64,000 bases of DNA from Acidimicrobiaceae bacterium (GTDB lineage Bacteria; Actinomycetota; Acidimicrobiia; Acidimicrobiales; RAAP-2), in the NCBI GenBank assembly GCA_003132305.1, contig PKXJ01000035.1, positions 95,579 through 159,578 of the forward strand, in the 5' to 3' direction. The notes under the pieces were generated by a model. It ran no database searches. It had not been told where the DNA came from and worked only from the letters and a program-made list of their open reading frames with translations. A program made the translations under genes and the position numbers. Shown piece by piece: positions 26,590-35,469 of this stretch; the stretch's first letter is position 1, and each line of letters starts with the position of its first letter.

Positions 26590-28052
26590 GAGACCTCTGA
26601 CTCTTTCGACGTCGAGATCTGGTGGTCTCGGGGATTGAAGTGGCGCGTGGCGCTTCGAAACTTAAAGGTGAAGTCCGGCCAGATCGTGGTGTTGAGCCCG
26701 GCGTCGTTCAGGTACCAACTCGAACACCCCGTGTCCCAGACCGTCCCGGGCAACTTGGCTTGGAGTTCATGCGTCCAGCGCGCGGCGATGTGCGCCTTGG
26801 GTTCGATCAAGGCGTTATCGTCGAGCGCGACCCTCACCGCTTTCGTGACGTAGTTGAGCTGGCTCTCGAGCATGAAGATGATGGACGAGTGACCGAGCGC
26901 GGTGTTGGGCCCGCCGAGCATGAAGAAGTTCGGAAAGTCCGGAAACGTCGTGCCCTTGTAGTTGGCGAGGTCGCCGAGAAAGGCGTCGGCTAGTTCCTCG
27001 CCCTTCGCGCCGTGGACCTGGGTGGCCATCGGGTTGTCGGTCACGTAGAAGCCCGTCGCGGCGATGAGCACGTCAAACTCGTGCAGTTCGCCGTCGACGG
27101 TTCGAACGCCCTTCGCCTCTATGGACTCAATACCTTCGGTGACCAGCGTGACGTTGTCGCGATTGAACGCGGGGTAGAAGTCGTTGCTGATGAGCACGCG
27201 CTTGCAGCCGAGGCGGTAGCGCGGCGTGAGACGCCCTCGCAGAGATTCGTCCTTGATCTGGCGTTCGAGGTGATCGCGGGACATGGTCTCGGCCTTGGTC
27301 AAGCGACTCGGATCTTTCACGAAGCCCAGGACCATCAACTCGCGGCGCCAGTAGCCCCAGGCGCGAACGAGGCGCTGCGAGAACGGCAAGGTCGTGAAGA
27401 TCTGCTTGGTTCTTTCGATCACCGGTCGGCCGAGGTGCGGCAAGATCCACGAGGGCGTTCGTTGAAAGACTTCGAGCGTGCGCACCAGGGGAGCAATCTG
27501 CGGCACCGTCTGAATGGCGCTGGCGCCGGTGCCAATGACGCCCACGCGCTGGTCGCGTAGATCAATGGCGTCGTTCCACTGGGCGGTGTGCATGATCGGA
27601 CCTTGGAACAGACTCAGTCCCGCTATGTCGGGCAGGCGCGGCTCGGCGAGACCGCCGGTCGCGAGAATGACGCAACGCGCGTAGTAGTCGCCTTGACTGG
27701 TGGTCAGTCGCCAGGTCTTCGATGGCCCGTCAAAGGAGACGTCGAGCACGTCGTGGTCGTACCTGATGAGTTCGCGCAAATGGAACTGGTCGGCCACGTT
27801 CTGTAGGTAGCGCCAGATCTCGGGCTGGTAGCTGTACGTGTTCGTCCAGGCGGGATTAGGCGCGAAGGAGAAGGAGTAGAGATTGCTCGCCACGTCGCAG
27901 CGACATCCGGGGTAGATGTTGTCGCGCCACGTTCCGCCGAGGTCGCTGGCGCGCTCGAAGATCGCCACGTTGGTGACGCCGGTCTCTTTCAGCCGGATGG
28001 CGGCGCCCAGCCCCCCAAAGCCCGAACCGATCACCGCGACGTCCACCACCAT
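26586..28052 (-). CDS. flavin-containing (Baeyer-Villiger-type) monooxygenase
   Basis: 488 residues with two Rossmann motifs: GSGFGGLG near the N terminus for FAD and [11 protein letters not shown] near residue 172 for NADPH. Between them is the fingerprint [11 protein letters not shown], close to the FxGxxxHxxxW(P/D) motif of Baeyer-Villiger monooxygenases. The early [17 protein letters not shown] segment is also typical. These enzymes insert oxygen next to ketone groups or oxidise N and S; the substrate is unknown. The gene follows a TAGCGT leaderless promoter and is divergent from the acyltransferase gene. Confidence 0.9.
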   Translation of the reverse strand: MVVDVAVIGSGFGGLGAAIRLKETGVTNVAIFERASDLGGTWRDNIYPGCRCDVASNLYSFSFAPNPAWTNTYSYQPEIWRYLQNVADQFHLRELIRYDHDVLDVSFDGPSKTWRLTTSQGDYYARCVILATGGLAEPRLPDIAGLSLFQGPIMHTAQWNDAIDLRDQRVGVIGTGASAIQTVPQIAPLVRTLEVFQRTPSWILPHLGRPVIERTKQIFTTLPFSQRLVRAWGYWRRELMVLGFVKDPSRLTKAETMSRDHLERQIKDESLRGRLTPRYRLGCKRVLISNDFYPAFNRDNVTLVTEGIESIEAKGVRTVDGELHEFDVLIAATGFYVTDNPMATQVHGAKGEELADAFLGDLANYKGTTFPDFPNFFMLGGPNTALGHSSIIFMLESQLNYVTKAVRVALDDNALIEPKAHIAARWTHELQAKLPGTVWDTGCSSWYLNDAGLNTTIWPDFTFKFRSATRHFNPRDHQISTSKESEVS

Positions 28053-28058
28053 GACCCG

Positions 28059-28064
28059 ACGCTA
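28059..28064 (-). promoter_or_regulatory. -10 hexamer of the monooxygenase gene
   Basis: TAGCGT (minus strand) ends 6 bases before ATG 28052. A second TAGCGT on the plus strand at 28096 serves the divergent gene. Confidence 0.55.
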
Positions 28065-28095
28065 CACAGTCTTCGTGGCGTCGCCAACGCGGCGG

Positions 28096-28101
28096 TAGCG
28101 T
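28096..28101 (+). promoter_or_regulatory. -10 hexamer of the acyltransferase gene
   Basis: TAGCGT ends 7 bases before GTG 28109. It overlaps the in-frame GTG at 28100, so the upstream GTG is unlikely to be the start. Confidence 0.5.
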
Positions 28102-28108
28102 GGCCGAG

Positions 28109-28747
28109 GTGAGTTTGCGTCTTCAATTTCGTCGATTCTTGGGTGCTCGCGTGCGCTGGTGGCGTCGCTACCTCAACGAAGTCGCGATCGTCGGGCCGAG
28201 CGACGACTACGCGAGCGCGTTCTACTACTTCGGCAAAGGCGCGGCCCTCATGGCGCCTCAGGGCGTGATCTACAACGAGCGCTATCTCTCGATTGGTGAC
28301 GACACGCTGATCGGTCCGAACGTCTGTCTCACGGCCGGCATCAGCGGCGAACAGGAGATGCTCTGCGCGCCCACCGTCGCCATTGGTCGGCGCTGCGTCA
28401 TCGGCCGAGGCTCGCACATCATTGGCCACTGGTCCATCGAACTCGGCGACGAGATACAAACGGGACCCTACGTCTACATCACCGACCAGAATCACTCCTA
28501 CGACGAGATCGATGAACCCGTGGGCTGGCAGCGACCGAGCGAAGCGGCCGTCAAGATCGGCTCGGGCAGTTGGCTGGGCGCGAACGTGGTCATCCTGCCG
28601 GGCACGACCCTGGGCAAGAACACCACCGTCGCCGCCGGCGCGGTCGTGCGTGGGACGTTCGCCGATCACGTGGTGCTCGGCGGCGTGCCCGCGAAGGTGC
28701 TGCGCCACTACAGCCCGAGTGAAGGTTGGCTGGCGGGACCGGCATGA
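28109..28747 (+). CDS. hexapeptide-repeat acyltransferase
   Basis: 212-residue left-handed beta-helix acyltransferase of the MaaA/LacA/WbbJ type. Hexapeptide repeats appear as LSIGDDTLIGPNVCL, VAIGRRCVIGRGSHI, IELGDEIQTGPYVYI and SWLGANVVILPGTTLGKN, with a catalytic-type His in TDQNHSY. The C terminus VVLGGVPAKVLR is the family's usual ending. It probably O- or N-acetylates a sugar or small acceptor using acyl-CoA. The stop overlaps the start of the exporter gene (ATGA), so both are translated together. Confidence 0.85.
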   Translation: MSLRLQFRRFLGARVRWWRRYLNEVAIVGPSDDYASAFYYFGKGAALMAPQGVIYNERYLSIGDDTLIGPNVCLTAGISGEQEMLCAPTVAIGRRCVIGRGSHIIGHWSIELGDEIQTGPYVYITDQNHSYDEIDEPVGWQRPSEAAVKIGSGSWLGANVVILPGTTLGKNTTVAAGAVVRGTFADHVVLGGVPAKVLRHYSPSEGWLAGPA

Positions 28748-30021
28748 GCCAACAGTTTTTTGGCATTGATCTCACGCCCCTTCGTGCCTCGAAGCAGTAC
28801 CGCCGTCTGTACATCGCTGGCTTCGTGACGGCGCTCGGCAGTCAGGCGACCTACGTCGCCGTGCCCTTTCAGTTGAAGCAACTCACGCACTCGACCCTCG
28901 CCGTGGGCTCGATCGGCCTGGCGGAGCTGGCGCCCCTGGTCTTCTTCGCGCTCTACGGCGGGGTCCTCGCGGACCGTCTCAACCGCCGCCGCCTCATCAT
29001 TTCCATGGAGCAGATATTGATGCTCTCCACGGTGATGCTCTTCGTCAACGCGTTGCTGACCCACCCCTTGGTGTGGATCCTCTACCTCGACGCCGCGATC
29101 GCGGCGGCGGCGTCGAGTCTGCAGCGTCCGAGCATCGAGGCGCTGAACCAACTCTTCGTGTCGCACGAGTTGCAGCGAGCGGCGTCGACACTCGCGAACG
29201 TACGCTTCACGACCGCCTCGATTATTGGACCGGCCCTCGGGGGACTCGCCGCCCTGGCCTTTGGACCGGCTTCGGTGTACCTGGCGAACATCGTGACCTT
29301 TACGTTCTCATTGATGCTGCTCTTCACGTTGAAGGCGACGCCGCCAATGCTGCCCTCGAGTAAAGGCGACGTCGCGGCCCTGCGCGCGGGACTTCGTTAC
29401 GCCCGGAGCCGTCCCGACATCGTGGGCACCTACGTGATCGATCTGCTCGCGATGGTTCTGGCCTTTCCCGTCGTGATGCTGCCGTTCGTGGCGGCGCGCT
29501 TTCACGAGTCCTACGCTCTGGCCGTCCTCTACACCGGACTCCCGGTCGGGGCCCTCGTCGCCACCTTGACGTCGCAATGGACCCGCCGAGTCCACCGCTA
29601 CGGCCGCGCCGTGGTCTGCTCGGCCGCGCTCTGGGGACTGGGCATCGCGCTCTTCGGCTTCTCGTCGTCGCTGTGGTTGGTGCTGTTGGGGCTCGCCATC
29701 GGGGGCGGGGCCGACGCCGTGAGCGGCATCTTTCGCACCACCATGTGGAACGAATCGATCCCGCCCGAGGTCCGTGGTCGCATGGCCGGCATCGAGATGA
29801 TCTCGTACTCGCTCGGTCCCACGGCCGGACAGTTCCGAGCGGGCGTGATGGCCGCGTGGACGACGCTGCGGTTCTCACTCACCTTCGGGGGGCTCGCGTG
29901 CACTGGATCGGTGGCGGTCGTCACGGCGGCGCTGCCGTCGCTGTGGAGATTCGACGCGCGGACCGACGTGCACGTCGCCGAGGTGCGCGCGCTTCGAGAG
30001 TTAGAGGGCAACGCGGACTAG
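28744..30021 (+). CDS. MFS transporter (EntS-like exporter)
   Basis: 425-residue major facilitator protein with about 12 hydrophobic helices. It starts LRASKQYRRLYIAGFVTALG, has the loop-2/3 motif LYGGVLADRLNRRRLI, and resembles EntS/MFS_3 siderophore and drug exporters. ATG 28744 is chosen over the further upstream GTG because it overlaps the acyltransferase stop. Coupling to an acyltransferase suggests export of an acylated small molecule, which is inference. Confidence 0.88.
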   Translation: MSQQFFGIDLTPLRASKQYRRLYIAGFVTALGSQATYVAVPFQLKQLTHSTLAVGSIGLAELAPLVFFALYGGVLADRLNRRRLIISMEQILMLSTVMLFVNALLTHPLVWILYLDAAIAAAASSLQRPSIEALNQLFVSHELQRAASTLANVRFTTASIIGPALGGLAALAFGPASVYLANIVTFTFSLMLLFTLKATPPMLPSSKGDVAALRAGLRYARSRPDIVGTYVIDLLAMVLAFPVVMLPFVAARFHESYALAVLYTGLPVGALVATLTSQWTRRVHRYGRAVVCSAALWGLGIALFGFSSSLWLVLLGLAIGGGADAVSGIFRTTMWNESIPPEVRGRMAGIEMISYSLGPTAGQFRAGVMAAWTTLRFSLTFGGLACTGSVAVVTAALPSLWRFDARTDVHVAEVRALRELEGNAD

Positions 30022-30039
30022 AGAGTCGTTCGAAGCCCC

Positions 30040-30045
30040 TACGCT
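30040..30045 (+). promoter_or_regulatory. -10 hexamer of serB
   Basis: TACGCT ends 6 bases before ATG 30052; no ribosome site lies between. Confidence 0.5.
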
Positions 30046-30051
30046 CTATCC

Positions 30052-31230
30052 ATGTCGCGTTCAACGTTTCTCGTCACGGTGAGTGGGCCCGATCGAATTG
30101 GCGTGGGCGCGGAACTCTTTAACGCGCTGCACTCCCTCGAGGGCGAGGACGTGCGTCTGATGGACGTCGCCCAGATCACCATTCGCGGCACGCTGGTGCT
30201 CTGTTGCGAAGTCAGTGCCGACGCACTGACCCACGACTCCTTGATGGCCACACTGCACGAACGAAGCATCGAGGGTGAGGGGATCACGGTGCACGTGCAA
30301 GAAGTGACCCCGAAGGACGAGGTCGACGGTCGACGACTTCTGGTGACGTTGTTGGCGCCGGTGATCGCGGCCGGCCAGCTCGAGAGCGTCTTTCACGCCA
30401 TCGCTTCGAGTGGCGCAACGTGCGAGCGCATTGTGCACTTAGCCAGTTACCCCGTCGACTGCTACGAACTCATCGTCATCGGGCCCGACCACGCGGTGTT
30501 GCGTGAGTCGCTCACGCTGGTGGCTAAAGAGAGCGGACTGGACCTCGCGGTGCAGCGCGCGGGACTGCACCGTCGCGCCAAGCACCTCGTGGTGATGGAC
30601 GCCGACTCGACCTTGTTGCAAGACGAAGTCATTGACCTGCTCGGCGAGGCCTCCGGGCGCGCCGCGGACGTGTCCGCGATCACCAAGTCCGCGATGAATG
30701 GCGAGATTGACTTCGCCGAAGCGCTCCGACGTCGAGTGGCACTCCTAGCGGGACTTCCGGCGAGTGTCCTCGAGGACGTGCGCGCGAAGTTGCGCCTCAC
30801 GCCGGGAGCGCGCACGCTGGTGCGCACGCTCCAACGCCTCGGCTACGTGCCGGCCGTGGTGTCGGGCGGCTTCGTGGAAGTGCTCGGGCCCCTGCTCGTC
30901 GAACTCGGCGTCACGCACTTTGAAGCCAATCAGCTGGAAATTGTTGACGGCGTGCTCACCGGGCGCGTCGTCGGTGAGATTCTCGACCGCGCGGGCAAGG
31001 CCCGCGCGCTTCGCCACTTCGCCGACGTCGTCGGCGTGCCCCTCGAACAGACCGTCGCCGTGGGTGACGGCGCGAACGACATTGACATGCTTTCGGTCGC
31101 GGGACTCGGCATCGCCTTTAACGCGAAGGCCCTGGTTCAAGAGCACGCCGACACCGCGCTCTCGGTGCCCTACCTCGACGCCGTGCTCTACTTTCTGGGC
31201 ATCACTCGCGAAGAGATTGAGACCGTCTAA
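30052..31230 (+). CDS. serB: phosphoserine phosphatase with N-terminal ACT domains
   Basis: 392 residues. Residues about 1-165 hold two ACT-type regulatory segments (TVSGPDRIGVGAELFNAL and VTLLAPVIAAGQLESVF), and about 180-390 form the HAD phosphatase domain. The nucleophile Asp is in VVMDADSTLLQDEVIDLLG, motif II is in VVSGGF, and motif III is GDGANDIDML. This layout matches mycobacterial SerB2. It catalyses the last step of serine synthesis and is probably serine-regulated through the ACT part. Confidence 0.95.
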   Translation: MSRSTFLVTVSGPDRIGVGAELFNALHSLEGEDVRLMDVAQITIRGTLVLCCEVSADALTHDSLMATLHERSIEGEGITVHVQEVTPKDEVDGRRLLVTLLAPVIAAGQLESVFHAIASSGATCERIVHLASYPVDCYELIVIGPDHAVLRESLTLVAKESGLDLAVQRAGLHRRAKHLVVMDADSTLLQDEVIDLLGEASGRAADVSAITKSAMNGEIDFAEALRRRVALLAGLPASVLEDVRAKLRLTPGARTLVRTLQRLGYVPAVVSGGFVEVLGPLLVELGVTHFEANQLEIVDGVLTGRVVGEILDRAGKARALRHFADVVGVPLEQTVAVGDGANDIDMLSVAGLGIAFNAKALVQEHADTALSVPYLDAVLYFLGITREEIETV

Positions 31231-31268
31231 GTGCGCGATGTGTGGGTCGTACGGCCGTGACCAGGTAG

Positions 31269-31274
31269 TAGGGT
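31269..31274 (+). promoter_or_regulatory. -10 hexamer of the ferredoxin-P450 operon
   Basis: TAGGGT lies 27 bases before GTG 31302, leaving room for a short leader with a GGGGGAA ribosome site (31294-31299). Unlike most genes here, this one is not leaderless. Confidence 0.4.
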
Positions 31275-31301
31275 CTGCGTTAGTTCGACAGTGGGGGAAC
31301 C

Positions 31302-31502
31302 GTGAAGGTAGTCATTGACGCCGAACTCTGTCAGGGACAAGGGCGTTGCTTCTCCATCGCGCCGAGCATCTTTGACTTCGATGATCTCGGCAGTGGTTTC
31401 GTTATCGGCGACGGCACGCTCAGCCCCGAGACGATGGATCTCGCGCGTTTGGCGCAAGCGAACTGCCCCGAGCACGCCATCTTCATCGAAGAGTCACCGT
31501 GA
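31302..31502 (+). CDS. ferredoxin of the 3Fe-4S P450-partner type
   Basis: 66-residue small ferredoxin. The cysteines are spaced C10-x5-C16 (CQGQGRC) and a final C in ANCPEHAI near residue 54, the three-ligand pattern of 3Fe-4S ferredoxins that donate electrons to actinobacterial P450s. Its stop overlaps the start of the first P450 gene (GTGA). No ferredoxin reductase gene is nearby, so the reductase must be encoded elsewhere. Confidence 0.92.
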   Translation: MKVVIDAELCQGQGRCFSIAPSIFDFDDLGSGFVIGDGTLSPETMDLARLAQANCPEHAIFIEESP

Positions 31503-32707
31503 CCGATAAGCCCCCCGTCCTCGACTTCGCCACCGACTTCGACCACACCGACCCCGAGTGGGTGAGCGATCCGTACACCATCTGGGAGGACCTTCGTCAG
31601 CGCTGTCCCGTCGCGCACACCGATCGATACGGCGGCGCCTGGTTTCCCGCCACGCACGCCGGCGTTTCGGCGATCGCGAAGGACACCGTGAACTTCACGA
31701 GCCGCGACGTCATTGTCCACGAGGGCCGACCCACCGAGGAGGACCTGCCGTCGCCCATCGGCGTCGCGCCGCCCATCACCTCGGACCCGCCCTTTCACAA
31801 GGTGGCACGAAGGTTGATCCTGCCGGCCTTCTCGCCGGCCGTCGTGAACGCGCTCGAGCCCCAGATACGAGCGCTCTGTGCCACGTTGCTCGACGACATC
31901 ATCTTTGAAGGCGTCGTCAACGCTTCGATGGACTACGCGCGACTCATTCCGCCGTCGGTCATTCGCCAGATGCTGGGCTTTCCCGAAGAGGACACCGAGA
32001 TGTTCATTAAGGCCGTCCACCTCATCACCGAGAACGTGGACCGGCCCCAAGAAGAGCGCATTGAACTCTTCGAGCCCGTGGAGGCGTACTTCACGCGTCA
32101 GATCGAAGATCACCAGGAGAATCCCCGTGACGACCTGACGACGTTTCTCCTGAACGCCGAGATCGGCGGCGAAAAGCTCGCCCTCGAGCACGTCTTTGGC
32201 ACGATGATCCTGATCCTCGTCGCGGGCATCGACACCACGTGGTCCGCGATCGGCGCCGCACTGTGGCACTTGGCGCGCAACCCCGAGGATCTCGCGCGTC
32301 TGGTAAATGAACCTGAGCTCATGCCGGTCGCGGTCGAGGAGTTCCTGCGCTACTACGCGCCGGTCACCATGGCGCGTCTCGTGAACGCCGACATGGAGTA
32401 CTTGGGCTGTCCAATGAAAGAGTACGACTGGATCCTGCTGGGCTTTCCGGCGGCGAATCGCGATCCGACGGTCTTTAAGGACGCGGACAAGTTCATTATC
32501 GATCGCGCGGAGAATCGCCACGTGGCCTTTGGTCTCGGGATTCATCGCTGCGTTGGATCGAACTTGGCGCGCATGGAACTGCAAGTAGCCCTCGAAGAGT
32601 TCATCAAGCGCTACCCCAGGTTCGAACTGGCGAACGAGGACAACGTCACCTGGGCCCAGGGCCAGATTCGTGGTCCGAGGAATCTACCGTTGCGAATCTT
32701 GCGCTAA
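31499..32707 (+). CDS. cytochrome P450 (first of tandem pair)
   Basis: 402-residue soluble bacterial P450. The heme loop is FGLGIHRCVGSNLARMEL with Cys as the axial thiolate. The I-helix oxygen-activation segment is AGIDTTWSAIG, with Thr in the expected place, and the K-helix ExxR is in EEFLRYYAP. It begins with a DFATDFDHTDPEWVSDPY segment shared with its neighbour. It is translationally coupled to the ferredoxin and is followed after 3 bases by a paralogue. The substrate is unknown; the local genes give no pathway. Confidence 0.93.
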   Translation: MTDKPPVLDFATDFDHTDPEWVSDPYTIWEDLRQRCPVAHTDRYGGAWFPATHAGVSAIAKDTVNFTSRDVIVHEGRPTEEDLPSPIGVAPPITSDPPFHKVARRLILPAFSPAVVNALEPQIRALCATLLDDIIFEGVVNASMDYARLIPPSVIRQMLGFPEEDTEMFIKAVHLITENVDRPQEERIELFEPVEAYFTRQIEDHQENPRDDLTTFLLNAEIGGEKLALEHVFGTMILILVAGIDTTWSAIGAALWHLARNPEDLARLVNEPELMPVAVEEFLRYYAPVTMARLVNADMEYLGCPMKEYDWILLGFPAANRDPTVFKDADKFIIDRAENRHVAFGLGIHRCVGSNLARMELQVALEEFIKRYPRFELANEDNVTWAQGQIRGPRNLPLRILR

Positions 32708-32710
32708 GTC

Positions 32711-33931
32711 GTGTCCACCGAGGCCGAGGCCAAGCGAGCGGTCGTTGACTTTGCCACGGACTGGGATCACACCGACCCGACGTGGGTCCACGACCCCTAC
32801 CCGATCTGGGAGGATCTGCGCGAGCGCTGCCCCGTGGCGCACACCGATCGCTACGCCGGCGGCTGGTTTCCCACGACCCACGAGATGGTCTCGGAGATCG
32901 CGAACGACACCGAGCACTTCACGAGCCGTATGGTGGTCGTCACCAACAACAAGTTCCCGCCGAACGCCCCGCCAGCGCCGATGGGGGGAGCGCCGCCCAT
33001 TACGTCGGATCCGCCCTTTCACCGGTTCGCGCGCCGCTTGATCCTGCCGGCCTTCGCGCCGGGACCCGTGAACGCCCTCGAGGGCCAAGTGCGAGCGCTC
33101 TGCACCAAGCACCTCGACGCGCTCGGCGACGCGAAAGAGTTCGACGCGGGCTCGAAGTACGCGCAGTACATTTCGCCGGGCGTCATCGCCAAGATGCTGG
33201 GCTTTCCCGAGGCCGACGAGGATCTCTTTCGTGACTTCGTCCACCTGGTGCTCGACCTTGTGGACCTAGCGCCCGAAGAGCGCGGACCGCTGTTCCTGCC
33301 GATGGCCGAGTACTTCAACGCCCAGATCGAAGAGCACGTCGCGCGCCCGCGCGAGGACTTCACGAGCTACTTATTGAACGTCGAGATCGACGGTAAGAAG
33401 TTGTCGCTCGAGCACGTGCGCGGCACGATGGTCTTGACGCTGGTGGCGGGCATCGACACCACGTGGTCGGCGATCGGCTCGGCGATCTGGCACTTGGCGC
33501 AACACCCCGAGGACCGCGCGCGCCTCGTCCACGAACCCGAGCTGCTGCCCGTAGCGATCGAGGAGTTCTTGCGCTACTACGCCCCGGTCACGATGGCGCG
33601 TCTGGTGAAAGAGGACCTCGACTTTCACGGCTGTTCCATGAAGAAGGACGACTGGGTGCTGGTGGGCTTTCCGGCGGCGAATCGTGACCCGATGGTCTTT
33701 AAGGACGCGGACAAGTTCATCATCGATCGGGCCGTCAATCGACACGCGGCCTTCGGGCTCGGAATTCACCGCTGCGTGGGATCCAACCTCGCGCGCATGG
33801 AACTGCGAGTGGCGGTCGAAGAGTTCATCCAGCGCTACCCCCAGTTCGAACTGGCCGATCCGAGTGGCGTCACGTGGGCGCCGGGACAGGTGCGCGGGCC
33901 GCGCGCCATCCCACTGCGGGTCCTTGCGTAG
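32711..33931 (+). CDS. cytochrome P450 (second of tandem pair)
   Basis: 406-residue paralogue of the preceding P450, with the same heme loop FGLGIHRCVGSNLARMEL, I-helix AGIDTTWSAIG and K-helix EEFLRYYAP. The two proteins are nearly colinear and clearly arose by tandem duplication. They differ most in the segment before the F/G helices and around residues 75-90 (VVVTNNKFPPNAPPAPMG here), near likely substrate-recognition regions. Both copies keep all catalytic motifs, so neither is a pseudogene. The stop lies 2 bases from the end of the convergent pepP gene. Confidence 0.93.
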   Translation: MSTEAEAKRAVVDFATDWDHTDPTWVHDPYPIWEDLRERCPVAHTDRYAGGWFPTTHEMVSEIANDTEHFTSRMVVVTNNKFPPNAPPAPMGGAPPITSDPPFHRFARRLILPAFAPGPVNALEGQVRALCTKHLDALGDAKEFDAGSKYAQYISPGVIAKMLGFPEADEDLFRDFVHLVLDLVDLAPEERGPLFLPMAEYFNAQIEEHVARPREDFTSYLLNVEIDGKKLSLEHVRGTMVLTLVAGIDTTWSAIGSAIWHLAQHPEDRARLVHEPELLPVAIEEFLRYYAPVTMARLVKEDLDFHGCSMKKDDWVLVGFPAANRDPMVFKDADKFIIDRAVNRHAAFGLGIHRCVGSNLARMELRVAVEEFIQRYPQFELADPSGVTWAPGQVRGPRAIPLRVLA

Positions 33932-33933
33932 CG

Positions 33934-35424
33934 TCAGAGTCCGAGATTGGGGGAACTCTTCTCCCACAGACTCGCCATCCACGCTTCGACGTCGTCGGCG
34001 GCTCGCGGCAAAGCCTCCGAGAGGTTCTTCGCGCCCGTTGACGTCACGAGAATGTCGTCTTCGATGCGCACGCCAATCCCGCGGTACTCTTCGGGCACGG
34101 TGAGGTCGTTGGCCTGAAAGTAGAGGCCGGGCTCGACCGTCAAGACGTAGCCCTCGGCCAGGTCGCCCCAGTAGGACTCGTTTCGCGCGTTCGCGCAGTC
34201 GTGCACGTCGATGCCCAGCATGTGGCTCGTGCCGTGCAGCGTGTAGCGACGATAGAGCTGGCGGTCCTTGCGCAGCGCCAGCGCCGGCTCTTCTTTCAAG
34301 ATGCCCATCTCGTGGAGTCCCTCGGCGAGTACCGCCATCGCGGCGTCGTGCGGCGCCATGAAGTTGGCGCCCGGCTTCACCGCGGCAATGCCCGCCGTCT
34401 GCGCGGCCAACACCAGTTCGTAGACGCGGCGCTGGGCCGCAGAGAACGTGCCACTGATGGGCATCGTGCGCGTGACGTCGGCGGTGTAGAGGTTGTGACA
34501 CTCGACGCCCGCGTCGAGCAACAACAGGTCGCCCCGTCGAACCGGGCCGTTGTTGGAAGTCCAGTGCAGGGTCGTCGCGTGCGAGCCGCTCGCGGCGATG
34601 GTGTCGTAGCCCACGTCGTTGCCTTCGACACGCGCGCGCAGATTGAAGACGCCTTCGATGACGCGTTCGCCGCGACCCTCGGCGCTGGGCAGTGCTCGCA
34701 CCACGTCCTCGAAGCCCTTCACCGTGAAGTCAATGGCCAGCTGGAGTTGGGCTACTTCGAAGTCGTCCTTCACGAGGCGAAGTTCGCTTAGGGCGCTGGC
34801 GAGCTCCTCGTCCGAATCGGTGGTTTCGTGCAGGGTGTCGACGGCGGCGTCAAAGCCCCGCAACGTCGCGACGTCCGCGCCGCCAAGTGCCACCAGGTCC
34901 TTTTCGAGGTTTTCGAGCGGCGCCGTCTCGATGTCGTAGTAGATCGCCGCTTCGTCGACCCCGCGGCGCGGGCCGACCCACAGTTCGCCGTAGCGCGAGT
35001 CGGTGTAGAACTCGTGCGTGGACGCGTCGCGACGATGCGGGATGTAGAGCGTGGCGTTCGTTTCGGCGCCACGCGGCGAGATCACGAGTGCCGCGTCGGG
35101 CTCTTCACAGCCCGTGAGATAGAAGAAGTCGGTGCCGGCGCGAAAGCGGTAGTCGGTATCGTTGGCGCGCGTTTTGAAGTTGCCCGTCGGGACGACGAGA
35201 GTCTTGCCGGCGAACTTACTGGCTAGGCGCTGGCGTCGCGCTGCGGAGTAGATGGTGGCGGGATGCCTGTCGTGCGAGATGTTCGCGGCTTCCCAGTTGG
35301 CGGTCATGTGGTCAAAGAGAATTCGAGGACTCGGGGGACGGTGCGGTCCCACCCACACCCAGTCGTCGGAAACGGGGTGTTCTTCCGAGACGTCGGGTTC
35401 AGATATTTTTTCTACTTCGCTCAT
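33934..35424 (-). CDS. pepP: Xaa-Pro aminopeptidase (aminopeptidase P)
   Basis: 496-residue metallopeptidase of family M24B, removing an N-terminal residue before proline. The N-terminal AMP_N domain (about 40-190) includes RRQRLASKFAGKTLVVPTGN. The pita-bread catalytic domain (about 215-480) has the metal ligands in LLLDAGVECHNLYTADVTRT (two Asp), HGTSHMLGIDVHD (His), VEPGLYF (Glu) and GVRIEDDILVT (Glu). It is read from a leaderless promoter, divergent from the enoyl-CoA hydratase gene. Confidence 0.93.
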   Translation of the reverse strand: MSEVEKISEPDVSEEHPVSDDWVWVGPHRPPSPRILFDHMTANWEAANISHDRHPATIYSAARRQRLASKFAGKTLVVPTGNFKTRANDTDYRFRAGTDFFYLTGCEEPDAALVISPRGAETNATLYIPHRRDASTHEFYTDSRYGELWVGPRRGVDEAAIYYDIETAPLENLEKDLVALGGADVATLRGFDAAVDTLHETTDSDEELASALSELRLVKDDFEVAQLQLAIDFTVKGFEDVVRALPSAEGRGERVIEGVFNLRARVEGNDVGYDTIAASGSHATTLHWTSNNGPVRRGDLLLLDAGVECHNLYTADVTRTMPISGTFSAAQRRVYELVLAAQTAGIAAVKPGANFMAPHDAAMAVLAEGLHEMGILKEEPALALRKDRQLYRRYTLHGTSHMLGIDVHDCANARNESYWGDLAEGYVLTVEPGLYFQANDLTVPEEYRGIGVRIEDDILVTSTGAKNLSEALPRAADDVEAWMASLWEKSSPNLGL

Positions 35425-35430
35425 GGTCCC

Positions 35431-35436
35431 AACTTA
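35431..35436 (-). promoter_or_regulatory. -10 hexamer of pepP
   Basis: TAAGTT (minus strand) ends 6 bases before ATG 35424. Confidence 0.55.
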
Positions 35437-35457
35437 CAACTGAGCAATTGCCCTGCG

Positions 35458-35463
35458 TATGCT
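35458..35463 (+). promoter_or_regulatory. -10 hexamer of the enoyl-CoA hydratase gene
   Basis: TATGCT ends 6 bases before ATG 35470; TTACAA at 35434-35439 is a possible -35 with an 18-base spacer. It is back to back with the pepP promoter within 45 bases. Confidence 0.55.
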
Positions 35464-35469
35464 CGCCCT

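Noticed and set aside
31331..32584. 417-residue frame antisense to the first P450
   Set aside because: Composition (many Arg, Asp, Val, His) is that of a codon-position shadow; no motif, ribosome site or promoter.
33371..34501. 376-residue minus-strand frame spanning P450 and pepP ends
   Set aside because: Shadow frame crossing two well-supported genes; no family features.
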